Assembly: GCA_027625915.1 (NCBI GenBank)
Contig: JANTQA010000048.1
Coordinates: forward strand, 3,348,001 to 3,412,000
Reading direction: 5' to 3'
Source of the DNA: Anaeramoeba flamelloides
Taxonomy: Eukaryota > Metamonada > Anaeramoebidae
DNA length: 64,000 nucleotides
The notes beneath the pieces are model-generated. The model did no database searches. It was not told where the DNA came from and saw only the letters and a list, made by a program, of their open reading frames with translations. Positions within the stretch are counted from its first letter, which is position 1, and each line of letters opens with the position of its first letter. The position numbers and the translations under genes were made by a program. Shown here in pieces: positions 25,173-35,594 of this stretch.

Positions 25173-25340
25173 CTGGCATTTGAAATTCAAATTGGATGAA
25201 ATTTTCAATTGTTTTTCGTTTTTTCAAGACAAAATCTTTATTTCTTTGGTTTAGGATTCTTAGTTCACACATAATATTCAAAACAAAAAGAACAAAGATC
25301 ACAAATTCCAATCCTTTTCTTGAAATTTTCTCGGTTCAAA
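25173..25340 (+). repeat. Truncated family M MITE
   Basis: Starts CTGGCATTTGAAATTCAAAT after TA and matches the left 150 bp of the copy at 26722, including GGTTTAGGATTCTTAGTTCA. No matching right end is found. Together with the copy at 26722 it forms a direct repeat flanking the GAF gene. Confidence 0.7.
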
Positions 25341-25753
25341 AAAAAACAGGAAAAAGGTAAATGAATTAAAAATTTTTTACCATTTGTTCTTCAACAGTTT
25401 TACAATTTTAAAGCAAAACTCAACAAAATTATCCAACTTTGTTTTTTTACAGGGGTTTCAATTTAAAACAAAAAGCTGTTCAAGTGTTCATTTTTGTTCT
25501 GTCAATCATACAAAAATATTTCTCAAAAAGTAAAAAATGGGGAACAATTGTGAAACGAATCAAAAAAAAACAAAACACAACAAAACAAACAAGATGGCAA
25601 AAAGTGATCTTCAACTAAATTCTTGAAAAAAAATTAAGACAAAACGTGTCTGTGTTTGATCACACCGAGAAAAATGATTTCTCAAAATGAGTAAAAAAAA
25701 AAAACAGAAAAAAAAGTAAATAAACCAGAATGGATATCTTGAGAACAAAAGAC

Positions 25754-26413
25754 TTAAAAAAGTTTATTTCCGATTTGAGAGCAAAACTCACGGAGGGTCT
25801 GGGCAATTTCTTGTGTGAAGAAATCGGTTTTAAAAGACTCTGCATCAATAATCCCCAATATTTCATCAGAAGAGTTCTTAATTGGTAAGCATGCTTCGGA
25901 TCTGACCATATGATCACAGGAGTAATACGGGGTATCAAAAGAGATCTCGTGTGTATTTTGGAGAATTCTTTCTTTTCCAAGCATGGCAACATTCGAGTTA
26001 TTACTTAATTTAGCCCACTTTTCATTCAATGGGAAAACAGCTCTTGAGGGCTTTCCTTGATAACTCAATTTGATGAGGAACTCTTCGTTGTCGATCTTGC
26101 GCCTTTGGTATATACCGATCCAATCAGGCCATTCGGCCATTTGTTTCTTTAATAATTCAAGTGATCTTTTGAGTCTCCAAAGCAAAATCGTTGTTGGGTG
26201 ATCGAAAAGCTGTTCAACATTTTCTTTTGTCAAATTGAATGTTTCCCTCAAGTCAAAAGCCTTTGGCTCAAGCTCGTTATTTTTGCTGAATGAGCATAAC
26301 CCGTCTTCTCTTAATTTTGGAACTCGGTAACTATACAGAGACGTAATGTCTTCTTCTGTAAAGTTTGGGGGTGATTCTTTTTGGACAAGATCGATGATTG
26401 ATAATTCACTCAT
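25754..26413 (-). CDS. GAF-domain protein, 219 aa, intronless
   Basis: A single open frame from ATG (MSELSIIDLV) to TAA. The first ~90 residues are a helical leader. Residues about 95-219 form a GAF domain: WIGIYQRR, YQGKPSRAVFP, YSCDHMVRSEACLPI, EILGIIDAES and a C-terminal helix. The order and wording resemble free methionine-R-sulfoxide reductases, whose signature includes ACDxxSxSE and QGKPAC; the Cys in CD is kept, but the GVCGTA Cys position reads NVAMLG. So this is a GAF protein related to that group, with enzymatic activity doubtful. It has higher GC than its flanks. An upstream frame to 26443 starts with TTG and is not used. Confidence 0.85.
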   Translation of the reverse strand: MSELSIIDLVQKESPPNFTEEDITSLYSYRVPKLREDGLCSFSKNNELEPKAFDLRETFNLTKENVEQLFDHPTTILLWRLKRSLELLKKQMAEWPDWIGIYQRRKIDNEEFLIKLSYQGKPSRAVFPLNEKWAKLSNNSNVAMLGKERILQNTHEISFDTPYYSCDHMVRSEACLPIKNSSDEILGIIDAESFKTDFFTQEIAQTLREFCSQIGNKLF

Positions 26414-26721
26414 AACTAGAAAATTAGAAAAAATAAAATTCATTTTGCCAAAATTTTGTTCTCCTATTATCTCATCTTTTTTGTGGAGTGTCTATAACAA
26501 CTTGAAAAAATTCAAACGACTTCTTTGTAGGACTCTATTAACTTTTTTTTTTTTCACAAGTGTCTCAATTGAAGATAATATGAATTAACTATTAAATAAT
26601 AAACAATTACACTCTTTAACGTTTTCTTTTTTCCTATGGAAGCAATGGGAATTCGATAAATCTCATTAACTTTTGTGAGTTAATTCTAATTTAAGTTTTC
26701 CTGAGATAGATTGATTATATA

Positions 26722-26945
26722 TAGGTATTTGAAATTTAAATCGGATAAAATTTTTAATAGTCTTTTTTCAATTCTCAAACAAAATCTGAGTTTCTTTGGT
26801 TTAGGGTTCTTAGTTCACACAAAATATGCAAAACAAAAAGAACAAAGATCATAAATTTCAATCCTTTTCTTGTAATTTATTGAGTAAAGAGAGAAAAAGA
26901 AACTGAAGTGAAAATTTTTTTCCCGATTTACTCTTTAAATACCAG
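26722..26945. mobile_element. Family M MITE (224 bp)
   Basis: Left end GGTATTTGAAATTTAAATCGG and right end CCGATTTACTCTTTAAATACCAG are inverted repeats, and TA follows the right end. It lies upstream of the GAF gene (300 bp from its start codon). Confidence 0.78.
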
Positions 26946-26947
26946 TA

Positions 26948-28189
26948 AGATGAATTATCATTATTTTGTAAGTCCATATTTTCACTCGAGTCAAAAAATT
27001 GAATCAAAAAGTCAAAAGATAAACAAGTAACCATTTTCCCTGATGATATAACCAAACACACCAAAATACAAATATATATGAAAACATTGACTTACAATTA
27101 AATTTCATTCAATTTCAAAAAAATATTTTTACTTTGAATTTTCAATAAAATTTCAATATTATTTCCTTTAAATTTTATATGATGAAATTTTGTGAAAGTG
27201 TCCCTCAAAAAATCCTTAAATTTTCTATAAGATTCATTAAACGCTTTTATCCCAATGAAATGTGTGTACAATTTTCACTATAATTCGAGGAACTATTCAT
27301 TGATTTTTTATCTTCTTCCAAACATTCCAATTACAATCGGAGAGTTTAAATCAATTAACTACATTAATAAATCCTTTTAGCCAATGGATAAAAATTCAAG
27401 AAGTTTATTAATTGTAAAAATTACTTTTCCTTTTAGTTACGTTTACAATTTATACATTTGATTCATTTTTATTCTTATTACTCGATGTTTTTTTTTAGTT
27501 TTTCTCTGAAAGTTTATGACGAAAAATTTGGAAAATTTTCTTTTTTTTTTATTTTTATTTACTTTTTTTTTTTGGGATTTGGGATTTGGTTTTTTGGTTT
27601 AGGCTTTTAATAAAAATTTTTAATTGAAATTTTCCTTATTTTTGGTTATTTTTTTTTTGTTTTTAAGTTTTTTTTTGTTTTTTTCTTCTCTCAAAAAATA
27701 TCCAAAAATAAAATATTAATAGAAAAGCCATGTTTGGGAATATCTTTGTTTATTTCAAGAAGTAAAATTTTCGATACAATGATTTTGTAAGACCTTTTGA
27801 ACATACTAAATAAAACTTTTTTTTATTATTACTTTTTATTTTCATTTTTCATTTTTCTTTTCTTTTCCCAATTTTTAAAAGTATTTCTTTTTTCTCACAC
27901 GAAAAAAATAATAATAATAAATTCCTGCTTTGAAATTTCAATAATTTTTCATTTATTTTTGGTATATTTTTGATTTAAATTGTTAATTTTTTCATTAAAT
28001 TCCTTATTTTTTCAATAAAATTTTCCTTGAAATTTCCTGGTAACTTTCAATTGACTATTTAAATGATGATTCTTTAAATTTCATTAAAAAATCAATAGAT
28101 TTTCAATAAAATTTCATTTTATTTTTATCAAATTTCCCTTCAACAGTAAACTTAAATTCATTGAATTGATGTTCGGACAAGTGTAAATA
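26948..28189. other. AT-rich DNA without recognised gene
   Basis: Long T and A runs, many TTTCAATAAAATTT-like phrases, and no frame with coding composition. Confidence 0.5.
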
Positions 28190-28533
28190 TTGAATGTTGT
28201 TAAAAATAGAGTTTTTACAATTCTCAAGATAAATAAATACTTCCAAGTGTTTATCCATTTTTTGGTTATATTAAACGAAAGTTCCGTTTTGATTTTTGAG
28301 CTCAGAGTTATTTTCAATATAAAATCGTTTGGTAAATACCAATATTTTGTTTGAAAAATGATTTTTTTAAAAAATTGAAAGATTGAATTCACCAAACGAT
28401 TTTTAGATTAAAATTATTATTAGTCGATTAACTAATCATAAAGTATATTTACTATTATCAAATTGTGGGTAATTGCATGAAAGTCTTTATTGATCTCGAA
28501 AATTGTAAAAACTCTATTTTTTTACAACATTCA
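28190..28533. mobile_element. Palindromic MITE, family K (about 344 bp)
   Basis: Terminal inverted repeats of about 40 bp: TGAATGTTGTTAAAAATAGA at the left, and the complement of it at the right, ending TTTTTTTACAACATTCA. A second internal inverted pair (AAAATCGTTTGGT and ACCAAACGATTTT) lies in the middle. Flanks are TA-rich. Confidence 0.75.
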
Positions 28534-28819
28534 TATATACACTAGTGATTGTGTAAAGATATTTATTTCAATGTATGGGGATTTCAAAGGAACCCCCCCC
28601 CAAATGGGTTTATTCTAGAATATAATTTAGAAAAACCACTTGAAGAAAGTTATTCAGTCAATACATTTTGTAACTTTACATATTTAAAATCTCTCTGAGT
28701 ATTCTTTGATTCCTCTTTCAATTTTGAAAAAAAAAAAAAAATCATTTCTTGGAATTAAACACCATAGATTAGAAAGAAAGTAAATGTGTCTTGGATGGTA
28801 TTTAAGTTGAATTCCAATC

Positions 28820-29008
28820 TTTTTGGAATTCAAACGATCGAAACTTAATGTGAACGTTCTGAATTTCACGTATCAAGACAATTTCCCCTTATTTAAAGCA
28901 ATTTGGAAACCAATAAAGTGAATTGTTGGAAAAGATTAGAGCTAAATTGTAGGTTGTTTGTGGTAGATGAAGAAAACCACCCTGTACAATTTTGGGCAGA
29001 ATAAAGCC
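28820..29008 (+). other. Coding-like relic next to a MITE
   Basis: Plus-strand segments IPIFLEFKRSKLNV and NFTYQDNFPLFKAIWKPIK, and in another frame NCWKRLELNCRLFVVDEEN, look protein-derived, but I could not place a splice junction between them. The family is unknown. A MITE starts at 29021. Confidence 0.3.
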
Positions 29009-29020
29009 CAAATTTATTTA

Positions 29021-29216
29021 CAGTCAGTTCCACTTTTAAGACATAAACTTTCAAATAAATTTAAGGCACAAAAAAAATCTCGAATTTATACACATTTTTT
29101 GTGATTTTTTATTTTACAAATTATTTTACTATAACCCATAATTTGTGCAATAATTTGAGATTTTTTTGTGCCTTAAATTTTGTTCAAAGTTTGTGTCTTA
29201 AAAGTGGAATTGTCTG
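29021..29216. mobile_element. TA-type palindromic MITE, family I copy 2 (196 bp)
   Basis: Begins CAGTCAGTTCCACTTTTAAG after TA and ends CTTAAAAGTGGAATTGTCTG. The inner arms pair well (TTTAAGGCACAAAA with TTTTGTGCCTTAAA). Same length as copy 1 at 8606. The right-hand TA is changed to AA. Confidence 0.85.
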
Positions 29217-29514
29217 AATCAAAAGAATTTAACAAGAGTTAGGTTCAGTTTCTCAATGGTTCATGTGATAATTATCTTATTTTGCTTGTATTATTGAAGA
29301 GGAATTAAAAATTTATACAAAACACCAATTTAGGTTACAGAAAATTCTGACATTTTTCACAACTCATTTATCAAAAAGGTTTGAATAATTTGGAAAGGAA
29401 TTCAATTTAGAAGCTCTAGGGATTTCAGAAGGTAAATCAATTTTCCAAGATCATTGTTTTGAATGATTGATGGTGAAAATAAAAACAAATGTTTTTTTTT
29501 TTTGGTTTGTTAGT

Positions 29515-30082
29515 GGATTTAAGGTTTACAATCCCTGAAACTGGAAAAAAGATTATCTTGTATTGGGTGTGTCAACTTGTTATTTTGGTTCTTAGCTGAT
29601 CGATCCACAACTAAGTTTGGATCTTATAGGTGGTTGAAAAAGGCTATTTTTGTGATTTTATTTTTTTTTTTTTCCGAAATCCAAATTGATGAGTCTAAGA
29701 TTAATTAATTGGAAGATATTTAATTAGTAATTGGGTTTTTGGTTTTCTATGTTGAAATTTTTATATACGCTTTGTATTATTTGATGCTTGTAAAATTTTT
29801 TTTTTTATTTACTCCTAACTCTGTAAAAGGAAAATGATAATTTCAATTGACAACCCAAAAATTAACACTTTCAATTCAATACCTTTCAATCAATTAATCT
29901 TAGACTCATCAATCTAGATTTCGGAAAAAAAAAAAATAAAATCACAAAAATAGCCTTTTTCAACCACCTATAAGATCCAAACTTAGTTGTGGATCGATCA
30001 GCTAAGAACCAAAATAACAAGTTGACACACCCAATACAAGATAATCTTTTTTCCAGTTTCAGGGATTGTAAACCTTAAATCC
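29515..30082. mobile_element. Near-perfect long inverted repeat, family E (568 bp)
   Basis: Arms of about 205 bp (29515-29722 and 29879-30082) are almost identical inverted copies, both beginning GGATTTAAGGTTTACAATCC when read inward. The loop is about 155 bp. There is no open frame. A much more diverged relative with a longer centre is at 9570-10605. Transcribed, it would form a very stable hairpin. On the minus strand it starts 7 nt after a candidate splice donor. Confidence 0.9.
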
Positions 30083-30089
30083 AATTTAC

Positions 30090-30256
30090 CCAAGTGGAAT
30101 AATTTCTTGATATAACTCTTTAAAATTATTGTAAAATTCTTTCTCATTTATGTATGAGAGTAGACGAGAATTGTCTTTATTATCAATCACGTTGTCATAT
30201 TTCTTGATCTTCATTTCTCTAATTTGCTTTATCCTTAATGCTCTTAACTTCTTATA
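30090..30256 (-). CDS. Exon resembling the N-terminal helix of TXNDC9/phosducin-like proteins
   Basis: The exon follows a TAG acceptor and ends at GTAAAT (phase 2). It reads YKKLRALRIKQIREMKIKK, then YINEKEFYNNFKELYQEI. The LRxLRxxQxxE helix followed by NEKEF resembles the start of the thioredoxin-fold domain in TXNDC9 and phosducin-like chaperone cofactors. I could not find the thioredoxin core downstream: the intron immediately meets the 568-bp palindrome and further repeats. The gene may be interrupted, or its later exons may be unrecognised. Confidence 0.35.
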
Positions 30257-30708
30257 CTATTATTTTCCAATTAAAAAAATGAAAATTTTTAGTTCATCTT
30301 TCAAAATATTTTTTATATTTTCTAAGCTAAAGAAAATTCAAAGATCTTTACAACACCATTTACGAAAATGATATTTTTAGACAATAATATAAACTTCCTC
30401 AGTTAACTCTAAGACAAAATTTTTACTCTGCTAATTTGATTGTAGCAATAATAATTAAAATATTCATTTTGGAAATTGAAATAAAAATTTTCATTTATTA
30501 ATTGGAAAATAGCAGTAAGCTTGGCAAACCCAAAAGAAATGGAAAAAAAACAAATGTTTTACATGAAACAGAACTCACATTATCCTCAACAAGTAACCAA
30601 AACTTGAAAAAAATTGAAAAGAAAAAGCGTTGGAAAATCAGTTGGTTTTTTTTTTTATATTTTGTCTTTTTATTTTTTCAATCTTTTGCAATTTGAAAAG
30701 CGATCAAT

Positions 30709-30978
30709 TTAATTGTTATCGGATAACTCGTCATCTTCAAGAGCTTCTGGGTGTTTTTGTAAACATTCTTTAAATTCACGAAAAACTTTGATACAATCAC
30801 TACCTTTTGGATCTGACTTGCTTCCAACATAGCATTTAAAAGCAGACATAAATTTTTTGCCACAAGGTCCTTCTTTCACGGGTTTCATACATGGACAATC
30901 CCAGTCAATGTCTTCTAAACGAAGTTTCTTTACTGGTTCTGGTTTTTTGTTGAACATCCAATTCCACAAGAATGACAT
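30709..30978 (-). CDS. MIA40: Mia40/CHCHD4, mitochondrial intermembrane-space import oxidoreductase
   Basis: 89-aa intronless protein. Mia40 oxidises incoming cysteine-rich proteins in the intermembrane space and is reoxidised by Erv1/ALR. The redox CPC motif is at residues 28-30 (DWDCPCMKP). A twin CX9C helical hairpin follows: Cys39-Cys49 and Cys62-Cys72, in EGPCGKKFMSAFKCY and GSDCIKVFREFKECL. The tail is acidic, as in animal and plant homologues. There is no N-terminal membrane anchor or presequence, so it is of the short CHCHD4 type rather than the fungal anchored form. The start ATG at 30978 directly precedes SFLWNWMFNKKPEP. Confidence 0.93.
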   Translation of the reverse strand: MSFLWNWMFNKKPEPVKKLRLEDIDWDCPCMKPVKEGPCGKKFMSAFKCYVGSKSDPKGSDCIKVFREFKECLQKHPEALEDDELSDNN

Positions 30979-32407
30979 TATTATTGATTGAAGTAAATTA
31001 GATAAAAAAAAATGAAATTTGAAAATTGTTTTGTATTGTAAATTTTCAAGCTCGTTACCCTTGATTATTCGACTCAATTTTGATAAACTCAACAAAACCA
31101 GTTTGAATATATTCTTTTAAAACAAGGTAATTGTTCACAATTCTTTTTGAAATTTTGATCTATTTGAAGCGATTTTTTTATAGTTTTTAACCCAAAATAT
31201 TTTTAACAATCATAAGAACAATTTAGTAGGATATTTTACCTGAAAAATAGGGAAATCTATTAAATTATGCTTAAATTACCTTTTATGCGAATTTAAGTAG
31301 AGGTACATTTAGATTGTAATTTACACTTCTTCAAGAATAAAAGAAACAATCACATGACTGTTTTAAAAACAAGACAAATTTAATTTTTTTAATAAAACCT
31401 TTTAATAAATATTCAGATCTAACTTAAATTCTCTTCATTTCAATTAAATCAGCACCATATATATATATATATATCTATAGAATATATTTAAAACAAACAA
31501 GTTATTTTTGTTACAAAAAAAAATCAAAATAAAGAATATCTAGTAAATTATTGGACATATTGTATCCCACAAATTACGTCTTTCAGGTAAAATCCTTAAT
31601 TGTAAATCAGAATTATTATATAATTACTTATGGAAAACTCTCATTTTATTAAGTTAAACCAATCGGAAATATAAAATTTTGGAATTTTTTATTTTTAAAT
31701 ATAAATCTTACTAAAAAATCCAATTTATAAAAAAAAATTAAAAATACAGATTAAGGGTGAAAGGCTCAAATGTATTTATATAAAAATCAAATTCTCAATC
31801 CTTTCAACACTTCTTTTTAAAATAATATTTAAAATAATGATAATTGTTTATTTTCAATTCAATTCATATTTAGTTTATAAATAAATAATTAATTTTTATG
31901 AAACTCTTCTTAGACTGATCTTGATGAAATTGAAATTAATTAAATATAAGTTAGATTTGATGTTTCTTAAAAGGTTTTACTCCCTATTTGAATTCTATTT
32001 TACTTCAAAAAAAAATCTCTTGATTTTGAGCATTTTTACTCATCGAAACAATTAAATTTTTTAAAGTTTAAAAAAAAACAACAACATTATTACTTCTTTT
32101 TGACATATTTCACTTTTGTTAAGCAGTAAATCTCTTTTATTATTCAACAAGAAACGGTACATTTTTTATTTAATTCTCTTTCCATATTATAAATAAATTC
32201 ATAAATATATATATATATATATATATTTCAAATTCTCAAAAAAAATAAAATAAAAAAAAAATTAATGATTATTTTTAGAATTAATTTCAATATTTATTAT
32301 TAAATTTGAATTTTTCATTTCAGATTTTTACAAATAATAATTTATTATTTTTAAAGAACAAATATTTGTAAAAAATAAAAATATAAAGCTTCTTTCGTAA
32401 AAATAGA
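30979..32407. other. AT-rich intergenic DNA with TA microsatellites
   Basis: Contains (TA)n tracts near 31459-31475 and 32204-32226. No coding-like frame or matched repeat was found. Confidence 0.5.
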
Positions 32408-33481
32408 TTATTTCTTATTTTTTAAAAGTGTAATTTTTTTTTTTAAATCTGAAACAATTGATTGCAATGGATAGCTATTATTTTTCATTTGGTTGATAAT
32501 CTCTTGCCTTTTTTGGTTACCATCAAATGTAGTCACTATATCTGCGATTGCATTGATATACATTTCTGTTAATCTATTCTGTTGTAAAAATACTGTGTGT
32601 ATTTGATCCAATTTTTTACTTAATCCCTCTTCTGCCATTTTTCTTTTATTTTTCTTATCTTTCAATTTTTTAATTAATTGGTTTTTTTGATCAATTTGGA
32701 TCATTTCAAGATTATATTGCTTTTGTAGTTTATCGTATTGATCATTTTTCATTTTTAATGTTTTTGTCAGTTCGTTATTTGTTTGTTCTAATTGTAAGTT
32801 TTTTTTCATTAAGGATTCTCGAGATTCAATGTTCTTTTGCTTTTCTTTTTGCTGGTTATTTGTATTTACACCTAAATTTGTTCCCATTGCTAATAGAATG
32901 CTTTGTGTTAATGTATTCGTTTTGGGTTTTTCCGTGTGGGTTTTTAATTTGGGGTAAATATATTTTTCTAATTCAAAAATTAATTTTAAAATTATATTGC
33001 CAGTTTCATAAACTTGTTGTAATAGTCCATTTAATTCATCAATGGTTTTTGATATAGTTTCATTAATTTCTTGTTGTTGATTTTTAATCTTTTCAATTAT
33101 TATTTTGAATTTATGATTATTATTTTTATTTTTTGAAATTGTAAGATCCCTAATTATTTCAGAAGTTTTTATTTTGATTTGTTGTGTGCAAAGTTTAATC
33201 GTCTCTTGAAATACATTATTTGATTTACTCTGATTTATCGTTTTTGTATAATTATTTATTTTTTCATTTAAATTCTCAATAGTTTCTTTTTTTTTGTTAA
33301 TAAAATTTCTTATATTATTATGATTATTTTCTTCAATTTTTCTATAAAGTAATGATTAATATTTTTTTATAAAGTAACAAAAATGGTTTGTTGTGAATAA
33401 TATATTATAAAATCGAAAATTATTATCAAAAAAAAATTAAATTTTAATTGTTTAATTATATTTTTACTTAAACTCTGACAT
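32408..33481 (-). CDS. Coiled-coil protein, 315 aa as a stand-alone model
   Basis: The main exon is 33341-32408. It starts one base into a codon, so it needs an upstream exon ending in phase 2. A 14-nt exon 33481-33468 (MSEF + AA, donor GTAAAA) with a 126-nt intron satisfies this and gives MSEFKKIEENNHNNIRN and onward. The protein is almost entirely predicted coiled coil: a Lys/Asn/Glu-rich N-terminal half, a short break (TLTQSILLAMGTNLG), a second heptad-rich segment, and a C-terminal helical part (FLQQNRLTEMYINAIADIV). No domain is recognised. The same acceptor phase also fits the ATG11-like exon at 39966, so this could be the downstream part of that gene. Confidence 0.7.
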
Positions 33482-33679
33482 TTACTTAGAATTTTTAGAA
33501 TATTATTATTTATAATGGTTTTTTAAAAATAATTTGAATTAAAAAATTCCTTTTTGATCAATTTATTAATTTTTTTTAAGAAATATTCAATTCAATAAAA
33601 TATATTGTTTTTGTTTTGATTTTTATTTTTCATTGATTCAATAAATTCAACATGTAAAAATTTGTAATGTTTTTTTATA

Positions 33680-34265
33680 AGGTATTTCCAAAAAAGCAGG
33701 GTATTTTTTTTTTTACATTTCATAAAAAATAATCTTTGTTAGTATAGGTATTCGTAAATTAACAATACCAAATCAAGTTTAATATTAATACCTATTGAAT
33801 CAATGGCTTTATGTCTTTTATTTCAAAATATGCTCGTTGAAATATTTCCAAAAAATGAAAAAAAAAAATTCACTTTTTTTGGTGAAAACAATGTACGACC
33901 AATTTCAAATAAAAAACTGAAAATATTGAAAGGGTATAAATATTTTTTTAAACAATCAAATGTAGTTACATGTTTCCAATTCTATTTGAAAATTTTTTAA
34001 GATTAAACAAGTTATAAAAACGATTTTTTCGATCAAAAAGAAAATAATAAACACCAATTATCACTCATAAAAAATATCAGAAAAATCGTGATCAGAAACT
34101 TTGATATCTTTTATTTATGTAATACAATACTAAGAAAAAAATTGAATTATTATCAAGAATCAATAAATGGTAGTTAATGATTTTGTATATTTAAATACTT
34201 TTTTGAAGGTTTGGTTTAATAAATATATTTTAAAATAAATTTGCCCCACTTGTTTGGAAATAGCT
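33680..34265. mobile_element. TA-flanked MITE, family H copy 1 (586 bp)
   Basis: Begins AGGTATTTCCAAAAAAGCAG and ends TTGTTTGGAAATAGCT, inverted repeats of about 28 bp, with TA on each side. It aligns with 54966-55552 along its length. There is no intact coding frame. Confidence 0.85.
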
Positions 34266-34371
34266 TACAACAACCAAAATCACCTAAAGAATGTGATACA
34301 GAGAGATTCCACTTCTCAGCCATTTGGATAATCAACAATTGATAGAAATCATTCATAGAATTTTACTGATA

Positions 34372-34406
<35 letters not shown>

Positions 34407-34969
34407 ATAAGTAAGCAATTTTCTCAATTTTCTCAATTTTCAGTTTATATATTTTGTTTAAATTTCGTTAAGGGTGGTATTATCATTGAAAAAACGAAAA
34501 AAAAATTGAGTTTGATCTAAAATTTTCAAAAAAAAAAATTTATTTTAAAGTAATTTCTTAAAGTTCTAATCACAGGCAAGGTATTTGCTCCAAACTCAAG
34601 GATTGACTTACTACCAAAAAGGATATTGTGAAATTTCCACTTTTTTGGTTGAAGAAATTCACATAACAAAAAAATTCAAAATGAATAAAAACAATTTTGA
34701 TAGGATCTTAATTGTTCAAAAAATCAATCAAAAAAAAAAAAAATTAAAAGTATCCCAATTTTTTCAAAAAATAAAATTAAAAAACAATATCATCGTTTCT
34801 TATTTTATATTTTAAAAAGCTTAAATTTCTTTGATTTAAAATAAATTGTTTTCGTTTAATCTAAAATCAATTTAATTCATTTGAATCTAATTTTTGGATA
34901 TGTTGTAGCGCTCTAAATCTTGGCAAAGTTAAGGATTATGTAAGATTCTTTTCATAAAAATAACTCATT

Positions 34970-35396
34970 TGAAAAATGAAAAAAAAAATGCAATACTTTT
35001 GTTTGAAGAAAACAATGTACGACGAATTTGAAGAACAAATGTGATAATATGGTTGATAAAAATGATTTTTGAAACAACTAAATGTAGTTAATATGTTTTC
35101 CATTCTTTTCTTCAAAATTTTATCAAGATTAAACCTCTTCGGAAAAATTAATTTTTCGATCTAAAAGAAAATAATAAACATAAATTTTCACACAGTAAAA
35201 AATATCAAGATAAAAAATCGTGATCAGAAACTTTGATATCTTTTATTAAAATATTTTCTTTCAACAAATTTATTTATTATCAAGATTCAATAAATGATAA
35301 ATAAGTATTTTGGATATTTAAATAGTAATATTAGATTGAGTTTAATAAAAGATATTTTAAAATAAAGTTACCCTACTTTTTTGGAAATAGCTTATG
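34970..35396. mobile_element. Truncated family H MITE
   Basis: Matches the right three quarters of the family H copies (CGATCTAAAAGAAAATAATA, GATCAGAAACTTTGATATC) and ends TTTTTTGGAAATAGC followed by TTA. The left end is missing. Confidence 0.75.
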
Positions 35397-35594
35397 GTGA
35401 TGACATCAGAATTAATTAACAAAAAAATTAGGATTGATCAATTTTAAAATGTTCTGTTTATGATCAAGAATAAAAAGGTTTACCTTTTTGTACCCGAATA
35501 ACGAATAAAACGTTTCATAACAATTAGAAAGCATTGTTATAACAAAGCTCTTGTTTATATTATGATTTTTTTAATAAGAAAATATATATATAAT

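Noticed and set aside
29515-30082. Assembly artefact (hairpin chimera) as explanation for the near-perfect palindrome
   Set aside because: A diverged relative with the same arms exists at 9570-10605 and the loop is unique, so a genuine element is more likely; long reads would settle it.
30502-30696. Plus-strand exon-like frame (SSKLGKPKRNGKK...)
   Set aside because: Follows an AATAG and is basic and protein-like, but no partner exon, start or family was found, and it runs into the 3' end of Mia40 on the other strand.
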